NCBI GenBank assembly: GCA_947463165.1
Contig: CANHSW010000002.1
Location: 1 to 24,624, forward strand
Origin: Cyanobacteriota bacterium
Lineage (GTDB): Bacteria > Cyanobacteriota > Cyanobacteriia > PCC-6307 > Cyanobiaceae
DNA: 24,624 nucleotides
Direction of reading: 5' to 3'
The position numbers and the translations under genes are program-made. Below, in pieces: positions 1 through 8,632 of the stretch (positions within the stretch are counted from its first letter, which is position 1; each line of letters starts with the position of its first letter). The notes under the pieces were generated by a model. That model saw only the letters and a list, made by a program, of their open reading frames with translations, was not told where the DNA came from and searched no databases.

Positions 1-336
1 AGCTCTGAAAAACCCGATCCACCGGCAATTGAGCCACGATGCGCAAAGCTTATCGGGTGACAGGATCGCCTCAGAGTTGAAAACACAAACCATTAAGTAC
101 CAAGAGAAAATATAGGATGGGTGAACCACAGGGGCGCCACCGGTTCGCGCCTTGGCCAGCTCAAAACAGGCTTTCCAGCCCAGCTAATGGCAAAGAATAA
201 TCAAAATGCAACTAAATAGCTCTGCTACTTGGCGAAAACAAGCTGCGGAACAGGGCCACTAGGTTAAGAAAATCATCGGCTTTATCCTCTGCCATCCAAA
301 CCGTTGACAGGTTGATCACAATGAGGCTCAACCTCC
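1..336. other. Intergenic region upstream of grrP
   Basis: No convincing gene was seen on either strand. The region is more AT-rich than the flanking coding sequence. A TTGAAA hexamer (77-82) and a TATAGG (111-116) are too far apart to form one promoter. An exact TTGACA (304-309) has no matching -10 box at the usual distance. The only clear structure is the dyad at 309-334. The promoter of the grr cluster should lie here but cannot be placed. Confidence 0.5.
309..334 (+). promoter_or_regulatory. Hairpin in the leader of the grr cluster
   Basis: AGGTTGA (309-315) and TCAACCT (328-334) form a perfect 7-bp inverted repeat with a 12-nt loop, ending 29 nt before the preferred grrP start and 2 nt before the alternative GTG at 337. 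It could be a 5' UTR hairpin or a short operator. No poly-T follows, so it is not a classic terminator. Function is unknown. Confidence 0.35.
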
Positions 337-363
337 GTGCCGCTGGCTTCAGGCGGCGTCGCG

Positions 364-1299
364 ATGCCCGATCATTTTTTCACCTCGCGGCGGCGCCTGA
401 GCGGCCTGGCGCTGGCCTTCGCCCTGCTGGCCCCCGGCCTGGTGACCCCCCTGGCCGCCGCGGCCGAAACGGTGCTGGAGCGGGCGGCCCGCACCGGCGT
501 GATCACCATGGGCGGTCGCACCGATCTGCCCCCCTTCTCCTTTCTCGATGGCAGCAAAGCGGTCACGGGCTTCTCGATTGATGTGGCCCGACTGATCGAG
601 GCGGAGGCAACCGCCTACCTGGGCAAGCCAGTGAAACTGGAGTTCCAGCAGGTGAACGACCCCGCCACCCTGTTCCGCCAGGTGAGCCGCGGTGAAACAG
701 ACCTGGCCTGCGGCGCCCAATTCACCTGGGAGCGGGAGATGTTTGTGGATTTCTCGCTGCCCTACAGCCTCTCCGGCATCCGGCTGCTGAGTAGAGATGG
801 GCGCATTGATGGTTCGCCCCAGAGCCTGGTCGGTAAGCGCATCGGCGTGCTGGCTGGCGGCCTCGGCGACACCACCATCGCCGACCTGCAGCCCAAGGCC
901 CTGCGCCAACCCTTCCCCGGCCTTAACGAAGCGGTGGCGGCCCTGCAGGCAGGCAAGCTGGACGCCGTGGCCGGCGATTCACTGCTGTTGATGGCAATCC
1001 GCAAGCTCAAGGGCAACAAGGGGCTGGAGCTACGGCCCGAACAGCCCCTGGCCCGCTATGCGGTGGGCTGCATCATGCCGGAAAATAATTCCACATTCCG
1101 CAATCTGGTAAACATAGCCATTGCCAGGCTGCTGCAGAGTTACCTCAACGACGATCCGGCTGCCGTGGCCATCGTCAATCGCTGGTTCGGCCCCCAGGGG
1201 ATGCTCGAGCTGCCCACGCCAATGATCAAGGCCTATTTCGCAGCCGTAATGCTCAACTATGAGCAGATCCAGGTTGCCTCTCCCTCCACCGCCAAATAG
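364..1299 (+). CDS. grrP: GrrP-like orphan periplasmic substrate-binding protein
   Basis: Secreted family 3 (amino-acid type, PBPb) solute-binding protein of 311 aa, placed with GrrP because it directly precedes grrA and grrM. The N-terminus is a signal peptide: an Arg triplet near residue 10, a Leu/Ala-rich core, and cleavage near AAAA-E. The fold begins with a segment reading RTGVITMGGRTDLPPFSFLD and continues through TDLACGAQFTWERE and GKRIGVLAGGLGD, as in this family. No permease or ATPase gene is nearby, which fits GrrP as an 'orphan' binding protein tied to the RiPP rather than to an ABC importer. ATG 364 is chosen because AGGCGG (351-356) precedes it; an in-frame GTG at 337 would add nine residues and an upstream TGA limits extension further. 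Its role (binding the RiPP, its ligand, or a metabolite) is not established. Confidence 0.82.
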   Translation: MPDHFFTSRRRLSGLALAFALLAPGLVTPLAAAAETVLERAARTGVITMGGRTDLPPFSFLDGSKAVTGFSIDVARLIEAEATAYLGKPVKLEFQQVNDPATLFRQVSRGETDLACGAQFTWEREMFVDFSLPYSLSGIRLLSRDGRIDGSPQSLVGKRIGVLAGGLGDTTIADLQPKALRQPFPGLNEAVAALQAGKLDAVAGDSLLLMAIRKLKGNKGLELRPEQPLARYAVGCIMPENNSTFRNLVNIAIARLLQSYLNDDPAAVAIVNRWFGPQGMLELPTPMIKAYFAAVMLNYEQIQVASPSTAK

Positions 1300-1309
1300 C
1301 AGCAGATCC

Positions 1310-1738
1310 ATGTCGATTAATAGCCGCTCCGGCCTGTTCGCCTTCCTGATGGTGCTGGCCACCCTGCAGATCCCCGCCGGCCAGGCCAGTGCTGGCGCCG
1401 GCGCCGAGGCCCCTGGCAACCCAGCCACCGCCGGTTCGATCACCGGTTCGATCGAGGCGCGCCTGCAGCGCATCTCTGCCGCCCTGCGGGAACAGGGCTT
1501 GCAGGGCGGTATGGAGGCCGCCGCTGGGGCCGACCTGCGCCTGGCCGCCGGCTTCGTCAATGGTGGCCGTGGCGGCTGGGGTAACAGCCGCTATGGCGGC
1601 TTTGGCAATGCCCATCCCTACTACGGCGGGGGTGTCGGCTTCCTCAATGGCAACGGCGGTTTCCGCAACGGTGGTTTCCGCAATGGCGGCTTCCTCAATG
1701 GCGGCGGCTTTCGCAATGGCGGATTTGTGAATTGGTAG
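1310..1738 (+). CDS. grrA: GrrA-type Gly-rich cyclophane RiPP precursor
   Basis: Precursor of 142 aa. It has an N-terminal signal-like hydrophobic stretch (residues 8-28), a helical leader (about 44-80) and a Gly-rich core from residue 81. The core holds nine aromatic-x-Asn motifs: FVN 82, WGN 90, FGN 98, FLN 111, FRN 118, FRN 123, FLN 128, FRN 134 and FVN 139. In the GrrA/OscA family a radical SAM enzyme joins an aromatic side chain to the residue two positions later, forming three-residue cyclophanes, so these are the likely sites. The last six motifs lie in a near-regular five-residue repeat (F-x-N-G-G), and the protein ends in NW. It starts 10 bases after the grrP stop; the frame is open upstream into grrP, but ATG 1310 gives the sensible signal sequence. 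The mature product and its activity are unknown. Confidence 0.9.
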   Translation: MSINSRSGLFAFLMVLATLQIPAGQASAGAGAEAPGNPATAGSITGSIEARLQRISAALREQGLQGGMEAAAGADLRLAAGFVNGGRGGWGNSRYGGFGNAHPYYGGGVGFLNGNGGFRNGGFRNGGFLNGGGFRNGGFVNW

Positions 1739-1745
1739 GGCCGGC

Positions 1746-1752
1746 AGAGGAG
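1746..1752 (+). promoter_or_regulatory. Ribosome binding site of grrM
   Basis: AGAGGAG sits 6 nt before ATG 1759. It decides the start of grrM in favour of ATG 1759 over the in-frame TTG at 1732, which lies inside the end of grrA. Confidence 0.75.
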
Positions 1753-1758
1753 CAGAGC

Positions 1759-2925
1759 ATGGGGCAGGTCCAAGCCGCCGGCGAACCCAACTACGGGCCG
1801 ATCAGCCTGCTGGTGGTCCAGGCCACCCCCTACTGCAACCTGGACTGCGACTACTGCTACCTGCCAGATCGCGACAACCGCGCCCGCCTAAGGCCAGAGT
1901 TGCTAGATCCAATCCTGGATCGGCTGCTCAGCAGTCCCTTCATCGACGGCGACTTCACCCTGCTCTGGCATGCCGGAGAGCCATTGGCACTGCCAGTGAG
2001 CTTCTATGACGAAGCCAGCCGCCGCATCCAGGCGGCGCTGGAGCGTCATCCCGAGCGGGATATCGCCATCCACCAGTCGATCCAAACCAACGGCACGCTG
2101 ATCGATCAGCAGTGGTGTGAGTGCTTCCAGCGCCACCAGATCAGCGTGGGGGTGAGCCTGGACGGACCCGCGTTTCTCCACGATGCCCACCGCCGCACCC
2201 GCACCGGCCTGGGCAGCCATGCCGCCACGATGCGGGGCATTGGCTGGCTGCGCCGCTACGGACTGCCCTTCCATGTGATCAGCGTGCTGGGGGAGCAGGG
2301 CCTCGATCACGCCGACAGCATCTTCCAGTTCTTCCTGGAGCAGGGCATCCACGACGTGGGCTTCAACATGGAAGAAACAGAAGGCATCAATCGCGCCTCC
2401 AGCCTGCAGGGAAGTGAATGCGAAAGGCGCTTCAGCGCCTTCATGCAACGCTTCTGGGAACTGACCAGGGCCACGGGCGGACAGTTCGTACTGCGGGAGT
2501 TCGAGAGCGTCTACTCACTGGCCTATGCCGATGCTCGGCTCAAGCAAACCGACATGAACAAACCATTCGTGATCGTGAGCGTAGATCACCAGGGCAACTT
2601 CTCCACCTTTGACCCGGAATTACTAGCTGTACACACCGCAGAATATGGTGATTTCGTGCTCGGCAACGTGCAAACCGACAGCCTGGAATCGGTTATTGCC
2701 ACGGAAAAATTCCAACGCATCCAGCGTGACATGGCAGCTGGCGTGGCCCGCTGTCGCGAAAGCTGCGACTACTTCGGCCTATGCGGTGGTGGCGCCGGCA
2801 GCAATAAATATTGGGAAAATGGCAGCTTTAACTCCACCGAAACCCAGGCCTGCCGCTACCGGGTAAAGCTAGTGGCCGATGTGGTGCTAGCCGGGCTGGA
2901 AGAAGCCCTGTCCCTGACACCGTAA
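1759..2925 (+). CDS. grrM: GrrM radical SAM/SPASM cyclophane-forming maturase
   Basis: Radical SAM enzyme of 388 aa that is expected to modify the GrrA core. The N-terminus carries the Cx3Cx2C cluster motif CNLDCDYC (Cys26, Cys30, Cys33) for the SAM-binding 4Fe-4S cluster. A WHAGEP segment corresponds to the GGEP strand and SLDGP to a later strand of the barrel. The C-terminal SPASM-type region has Cys332, Cys336, Cys342 and Cys365 for auxiliary clusters. The family makes C-C bonds between an aromatic ring and the beta carbon of a residue two positions on. The gene follows grrA by 20 bases with its own strong ribosome binding site, so the three grr genes are probably one transcript. No protease or exporter gene for the product is visible in the window. 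Confidence 0.92.
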   Translation: MGQVQAAGEPNYGPISLLVVQATPYCNLDCDYCYLPDRDNRARLRPELLDPILDRLLSSPFIDGDFTLLWHAGEPLALPVSFYDEASRRIQAALERHPERDIAIHQSIQTNGTLIDQQWCECFQRHQISVGVSLDGPAFLHDAHRRTRTGLGSHAATMRGIGWLRRYGLPFHVISVLGEQGLDHADSIFQFFLEQGIHDVGFNMEETEGINRASSLQGSECERRFSAFMQRFWELTRATGGQFVLREFESVYSLAYADARLKQTDMNKPFVIVSVDHQGNFSTFDPELLAVHTAEYGDFVLGNVQTDSLESVIATEKFQRIQRDMAAGVARCRESCDYFGLCGGGAGSNKYWENGSFNSTETQACRYRVKLVADVVLAGLEEALSLTP

Positions 2926-2958
2926 AAACCAAAAAATACAGCGCACGAAATAAAGGTC

Positions 2959-3012
2959 AACAAAAAGACAGCGAACAAAGACAGCGAACAAAAGCGGTGA
3001 ACAAAGACAGCG
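2959..3012. repeat. Tandem array, 13-bp unit, 4 copies
   Basis: Three contiguous 13-bp units begin at 2974, 2987 and 3000 (consensus AACAAAGACAGCG; the first and third are identical), preceded by a 15-bp version at 2959 with two extra A. The array fills most of the gap between grrM and the next gene. There are no spacers. Confidence 0.85.
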
Positions 3013-3100
3013 AAAGCAGCTTCTGTGCGGCCAACCCCAGCCGCGGATCCGGGTACTGAGGCGGAGAGCTTACGATCGGTCCAAGCCCAGAGCTCACGCC

Positions 3101-3343
3101 ATGGAGTCCAAGCCCACCTCCGTCCAGCACGCACCCACCCTGGATGCGATCCAGCTGATGCTGCGTGATCTGCACACCCGCCACGAGGAGATTCGCCACA
3201 AGGCGGCCTTCCGCGGCTGCACCCGAGAGCTGTTGGAAGTGCAGCAGGAACTGGTCGACTACCTGCTCACCAAAAAGAGCAACCTGATGGGCCAGGAAGC
3301 CTCGGGCATTGCCCCGAAGCGGAACTACAACTCTTTTGTCTGA
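3101..3343 (+). CDS. Small unknown protein (80 aa)
   Basis: Unrecognised 80-aa soluble protein, predicted mostly alpha-helical. Residues about 14-60 are rich in Leu, Arg, Glu and Gln with no long hydrophobic run, and there is one Cys in RGCTRE. No signal peptide or known motif was found. Codon use is like that of neighbouring genes, which supports a real gene. The start is ATG 3101, preceded by GAGC rather than a strong ribosome binding site. The last codons (Phe-Val-stop) fall inside the first unit of a 17-bp tandem array, so the C-terminus and stop may have been shaped by the repeat. It stands between grrM and the FAD monooxygenase gene, both on the same strand, but the gaps on each side are repeat-filled and co-transcription is uncertain. 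Confidence 0.62.
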   Translation: MESKPTSVQHAPTLDAIQLMLRDLHTRHEEIRHKAAFRGCTRELLEVQQELVDYLLTKKSNLMGQEASGIAPKRNYNSFV

Positions 3344-3437
3344 GCCCCTGGCTTGTCTGAGCCCCTGGTTTTTTTGAGCCACTGGTTTTTTTGAGCTACT
3401 GGCTTGTCTGAGCTACTGGTTTGCCTGAGCCGCTGGC
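3336..3437. repeat. Tandem array, 17-bp unit, 6 copies
   Basis: Six exact-period 17-bp units start at 3336, 3353, 3370, 3387, 3404 and 3421 (consensus TTGTCTGAGCCACTGGT). Every unit carries TGAG followed by a CTGG core. The first unit overlaps the last two codons and TGA stop of the upstream gene. It occupies most of the gap before the FAD monooxygenase gene. Confidence 0.92.
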
Positions 3438-3480
3438 TCTGATCCTTCCCCCGTTCAACGCCATCCTTTCCTGAGCTTTC

Positions 3481-4710
3481 ATGCGAGTAGTGGTGGTGGG
3501 AGCCGGGCCGGCGGGGGCCTCCCTGGCCCTGGCCTTGGCTCGGACTGGCATCGCCACCACGCTGGTGGAAGCGGCCAGCAACTTCGATCGAGAGTTGCGC
3601 GGTGAGGCCCTGATGCCCTCGGGCCTGGAGGCCCTTAGTGCCTTGGGGTTGGCGGCCATTGACGCGGCCGTGCCCCAGAGGGTCCTGGCCGGTTGGGCCG
3701 TGGCCGTGCAGGGCCGTCTGCTGTTCGAACTGGATGAACCGCTCGGGGCCAGCGACGAACCGGCCTGCACCCTGGTCAACCAAACAGCCTGGCTGGAGCG
3801 ACTGCTCTGCCACGCCGCCAGGCCAAGCTCGCTAATGCTGCTAACCGGCCAGCCAGTGAAGCAGCTGTTGCGCGACGACAGCAGCGCAGGCCGCGTCTCG
3901 GGCGTGACCCTGGCCACAGGCGAGCAGCTCCAGGCCGATCTGGTGGTGGCCTGCGATGGCCGAGGCTCCTTACTGAGGCGCCAGGCAGGCCTGGCCCTAA
4001 TCGGCCAGGACAGCCCCATCGATGTGCTCTGGTTTCGCTACGCGGAAACGCCCACAGCGCCGCCCCTGGCCGGCCGCTTCTACACCCTGGTGGGGGATGA
4101 GGGGATCGGCAGCCTGTTTTGCAACGCCAGCGGTGGGGTTCAGCTGGGCTGGGTGATCGATCATCGAGCGCCCACCCCGGTGCGCAGTGCCGCGGAATGG
4201 AGCGCCAGGCTGGCCAGCCAGGCCCCGCCGCCGCTGGCCAGCTGGCTGCTGGCAAATGCGGATTACGTAACCGCTCCGGTGCGGCTGAGCGTGCAGGTGG
4301 GCATGGCCGAACGCTGGTGGCAACCAGGTCTGCTGCTGCTGGGCGATGCGGCCCACCCGATGAGCCCGGTGCGGGCCCAGGGGATCAATGGTGCCCTGCG
4401 GGATGCGGCGGTGGCGGCTCGTCAGCTGATCGAGCTGGCGCAACCCCTGGCCTCAGGCGCCAGCCCGCCGCCGGCAGCGATCGACGCCAGCCTGGCCGCC
4501 ATCGAAGCTGAGCGGCGGCCAGAGGTGAGCCAGCTGCAGATCCTGCAGGCAGAAGAAATGCGTCGCGGCGAACTGCTGCGGCAAACGCCAGCCCTGCGCT
4601 GCCTGCTGGCGGCCACGGCGCCCCTGCTGGGGGGGCTGATTGGCAGGCGCTGGCGCAGCCAGCAGCTACAGCTGAGGCAGGGGATCAATCGCCTGACGGT
4701 GCGGCCATGA
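3481..4710 (+). CDS. FAD-dependent monooxygenase (UbiH/PHBH-like)
   Basis: Flavoprotein of 409 aa of the aromatic-ring hydroxylase/halogenase-like group A monooxygenase superfamily. The N-terminal dinucleotide-binding motif VVVGAGPAGASLALALAR (residues 3-20) is followed by a DG motif (VVACDGRGSLLRR, about 157-169) and the FAD-ribityl motif LLLLGDAAHPMSPVRAQGIN (about 282-301). These are the three hallmarks of the superfamily. The substrate cannot be deduced: an aromatic compound, a quinone precursor or a carotenoid-like lipid are all possible. It starts at ATG 3481 just after a repeat array. Its TGA stop overlaps the ATG of the next gene (ATGA, 4707-4710), so the two are probably translated together. 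Confidence 0.85.
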   Translation: MRVVVVGAGPAGASLALALARTGIATTLVEAASNFDRELRGEALMPSGLEALSALGLAAIDAAVPQRVLAGWAVAVQGRLLFELDEPLGASDEPACTLVNQTAWLERLLCHAARPSSLMLLTGQPVKQLLRDDSSAGRVSGVTLATGEQLQADLVVACDGRGSLLRRQAGLALIGQDSPIDVLWFRYAETPTAPPLAGRFYTLVGDEGIGSLFCNASGGVQLGWVIDHRAPTPVRSAAEWSARLASQAPPPLASWLLANADYVTAPVRLSVQVGMAERWWQPGLLLLGDAAHPMSPVRAQGINGALRDAAVAARQLIELAQPLASGASPPPAAIDASLAAIEAERRPEVSQLQILQAEEMRRGELLRQTPALRCLLAATAPLLGGLIGRRWRSQQLQLRQGINRLTVRP

Positions 4711-5222
4711 TGGGGCTCCATGCACTGCCTGATGCCATGGGCCGCCTCCGCAGCCTCGCCCACCTCTGTTACCGCGGCATGGTCACTGGCTGCCTGGGCA
4801 CTGGCTGCCTGGGCACTGGGGGCCTGGTCACTGGCTGCCTGGTCGCTGGGGGCCTGGCTATGCCCTCCGCGCTGCGGGCCGCCCCGAAAGAGATCAGCTA
4901 TCCCAGCGCTGATCAATGGCGCCAACTACAGCTCACCGTGCTGGAATGCGGCCGCGAGAACACAGCCGCTAGCTGCGATCTGGCCCGCAGCACCGCCGAC
5001 CCGCTGCTGGATCACCCCCAGCTGCCGGCCACCTGCAAAGACACCCTCTGGACGATTCGTGACCAAGCCTTGGTAGCAGCCAGCAATAGCTACGCCCGCC
5101 GCGAAAGGCTCAACAAGGCCGCCAGTGAGTTGATACCGCTCTGCCGCGAACGAATCAGCAGCCCAGCTAAAAACAACAAGCCAGACCAGGGCGGCAAAAC
5201 CAATAACCTGCTCAAATTCTGA
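4707..5222 (+). CDS. Secreted unknown protein with repeat-built signal peptide
   Basis: Unrecognised 171-aa protein, probably exported. Residues 1-25 are a long n-region. The hydrophobic core (about 26-50) consists of five-residue repeats resembling TGCLG, encoded by a 15-bp tandem array (4785-4859). A cleavage site is plausible near LRAA-PKE. The mature part has four spaced Cys (ECG, SCD, TCK, LCR), which could form disulfides in the periplasm, and a Lys/Asn-rich tail. The start ATG overlaps the stop of the FAD monooxygenase gene by 4 bases, so the pair is likely co-expressed. An internal start could give a shorter leader. Function unknown. Confidence 0.68.
   Translation: MMGLHALPDAMGRLRSLAHLCYRGMVTGCLGTGCLGTGGLVTGCLVAGGLAMPSALRAAPKEISYPSADQWRQLQLTVLECGRENTAASCDLARSTADPLLDHPQLPATCKDTLWTIRDQALVAASNSYARRERLNKAASELIPLCRERISSPAKNNKPDQGGKTNNLLKF
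4785..4859. repeat. In-frame tandem array, 15-bp unit, 5 copies
   Basis: Five contiguous 15-bp units (4785, 4800, 4815, 4830, 4845; consensus ACTGGCTGCCTGGGC) encode repeats of Thr-Gly-Cys/Gly-Leu-Gly/Val. The first two units are identical. The array builds the hydrophobic core of the signal peptide of the 4707-5222 gene, and the unit length keeps the frame. Confidence 0.88.
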
Positions 5223-5279
5223 TCCCAAGGGCATTCAACAACCCAAGTGATCTCCAGGAACAATTTTCGAGATGCACGA

Positions 5280-5349
5280 GCGACAACGCACTTGAGACAA
5301 CAGGCCTGAGACAATAGGCCTGAGACAATGGGCCTGAGACCAATCATTT
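5280..5349. repeat. Tandem array, 14-bp unit, about 5 copies
   Basis: Three near-identical 14-bp units (GAGACAACAGGCCT type) start at 5294, 5308 and 5322, flanked by one degenerate copy on each side (5280 and 5336). They are contiguous and have no spacers. Confidence 0.85.
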
Positions 5350-5481
5350 CGAAAAACAGTTGCAGCAAAACAGCCCGCCAAATCGCAGCAAGAGGAGTGA
5401 CTCAGCCGCCGCAACGCTTCCTAGACCAAGAAAGTAGCGAGACCAAGAATCTTTTAAGGCGCCACAAATGCAAGCTCAACC

Positions 5482-5614
5482 ATCCAGATATCTTCTTGAT
5501 ATATCCAAGAGGCTTGGATCTAGCTGGACAGCTTGGGGCTAACTTAACGATTTGTATCTATCTAGACGGTTTGGATTTTGCCGGACGGCTTAGGTCTGAC
5601 TAGACGGCCTGTGG
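5482..5614. repeat. Degenerate tandem array, 19-bp unit, about 7 copies
   Basis: A 19-bp period runs from 5482 to 5614 with consensus close to CTAGCTGGACGGCTTGGAT. The copies starting at 5520, 5558, 5577 and 5596 are the most alike; the others are strongly diverged. This is an older-looking array than the 17-bp one. Confidence 0.7.
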
Positions 5615-5713
5615 ACAGGGCCTGCTGGGTAGCCGTTTTCGCCAATCTGCTCAGCAATCGCTTGGGGCGCAGCGGAAGTTTCTGGCCAATTGAGAAAGAA
5701 AATGTGCCTCCGC

Positions 5714-6076
5714 TCAAGCGGGTTGGGCAAGGATGGCCCGTGCCGTGGAATCCATGGTGTCCAGTCGCCAATCACTACTTACCACCGCCCGCTCGGCCAA
5801 TGCGCAGAGGGTGGTTTGGCGTGCCTCGGCCTCACAACTGGCGGAGAGGGCCAGCAGCGCCCCGGTGAGTTTGCCCCGCAGGCAAGCCTCGGCGCCCCGG
5901 CGCTCCAGCACGGCCCTGGCGGCCAGGCGACTGCGCTCCACCGCCTCTAGGTAGGGGACGGGAGCTACAGCGCCCATCACACCCGACAACCCAGCGGAGT
6001 GACAGCCAACTGCCAGCAACAGCGCAAGCAAGCTGATTTGGATAAACCTAGAGGCAAATCGCCTGGGAAAAACCAC
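5714..6076 (-). CDS. Small lipoprotein of unknown function
   Basis: Unrecognised lipoprotein of 120 aa if it starts at GTG 6076. That start gives a good leader: a basic n-region (residues 2-9 contain RR and R), a hydrophobic core LLALLLAVGC, and a lipid-attachable Cys at residue 25. The mature part is helical (YLEAVERSRLAARAVLERR) with Cys in EACLRG, ASCEA and TLCALA. The frame stays open upstream to a TTG at 6328 (204 aa), but that extension is encoded mainly by the 21-bp repeat array and reads as heptads such as VLIFSRR, so it is probably not translated. If it were, the lipobox would be internal. It is convergent with the gene ending at 5222. Confidence 0.6.
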   Translation of the reverse strand: MVFPRRFASRFIQISLLALLLAVGCHSAGLSGVMGAVAPVPYLEAVERSRLAARAVLERRGAEACLRGKLTGALLALSASCEAEARQTTLCALAERAVVSSDWRLDTMDSTARAILAQPA

Positions 6077-6227
6077 AATTCGCCTGGAAAAGATCAAAAC
6101 TCGCCTGGAAAAGATCAAAACTCGCCTGGAAAAGATTACAATTGACTCAACCAAAAGCATTATTCGACCGCCAAAAATTGCAATTTGTTTGTCCAATACC
6201 GCAACTAGCTCAGGAAAGATCATAACT
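6060..6227. repeat. Tandem array, 21-bp unit, 8 copies
   Basis: Four well-conserved 21-bp units start at 6060, 6081, 6102 and 6123 (6081 and 6102 identical), followed by four degenerate units in the same phase to 6227. On the minus strand each conserved unit supplies an AGGCGA element and an open seven-codon frame. The first unit overlaps the start of the lipoprotein gene, so the array may also form its ribosome-binding region. Confidence 0.9.
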
Positions 6228-8322
<2,095 letters not shown>

Positions 8323-8347
8323 TCCAGGGAGTTTGATAGGGCCCGCC

Positions 8348-8629
8348 TCAGCTTTGGTGGGGACCGTCTTTTTCGCCAAGCCGTATTAGGCGGATCTGGC
8401 GCATGATTTCACCCCATGCGCCACAAAATCCAGCTCCGAACAATACAAGCAATACCCCATGCGGTGGAAATGGGGTGAAAAGTTGACCAGGCACCTGGGC
8501 GGCTCGGTTGAGCAGGAGCAATACCACCATCGCCATCAGCATGCAAAGCAGCGCCGAAAAAACGATGCGCCGATTATCTCGACGTAACTGACGACGGGGA
8601 CGATAGCCAGGGGGCTTGGGAAGCGGCAT
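8348..8629 (-). CDS. Small two-helix membrane protein behind the RND pump gene
   Basis: Unrecognised 93-aa protein. The N-terminus is Pro/Arg-rich (PGYRPRRQLRRDNRR), followed by two hydrophobic segments: about residues 24-43 (FSALLCMLMAMVVLLLL) and 59-75 (LLVLFGAGFCGAW). The short loop and Arg-rich flanks suggest both ends face the cytoplasm. It starts at ATG 8629, or GTG 8632, which directly abuts the stop of the RND pump gene, so it is almost surely in the same transcript. A pump accessory role is an inference from position only. It is convergent with pgm. Confidence 0.65.
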   Translation of the reverse strand: MPLPKPPGYRPRRQLRRDNRRIVFSALLCMLMAMVVLLLLNRAAQVPGQLFTPFPPHGVLLVLFGAGFCGAWGEIMRQIRLIRLGEKDGPHQS

Positions 8630-8632
8630 CAC

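Larger units (their letters stand above)
5223..5713. other. Repeat-rich convergent intergenic region
   Basis: This gap separates a plus-strand and a minus-strand gene and contains two unrelated tandem arrays (5280-5349 and 5482-5614). A 91-codon open frame at 5328-5603 crosses both arrays, has no family signature and is judged non-coding. No convincing T-tailed terminator hairpin was seen. Confidence 0.6.

Noticed and set aside
304..309. TTGACA as the -35 box of the grr promoter
   Set aside because: No acceptable -10 box 15-19 bp downstream; the region falls in the hairpin and the start codon.
1259..1309. Earlier start for grrA
   Set aside because: It would overlap grrP by 41 bases and put a Pro/Ser-rich stretch before the signal sequence; ATG 1310 fits better.
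3336..3437. Possible CRISPR array
   Set aside because: Units are contiguous with no unique spacers and no cas genes are present; the same holds for the other arrays in the window.
5328..5603. 91-codon open frame on the plus strand
   Set aside because: It runs through two unrelated tandem arrays, lacks family motifs and a ribosome binding site, and shows no coding-like composition.
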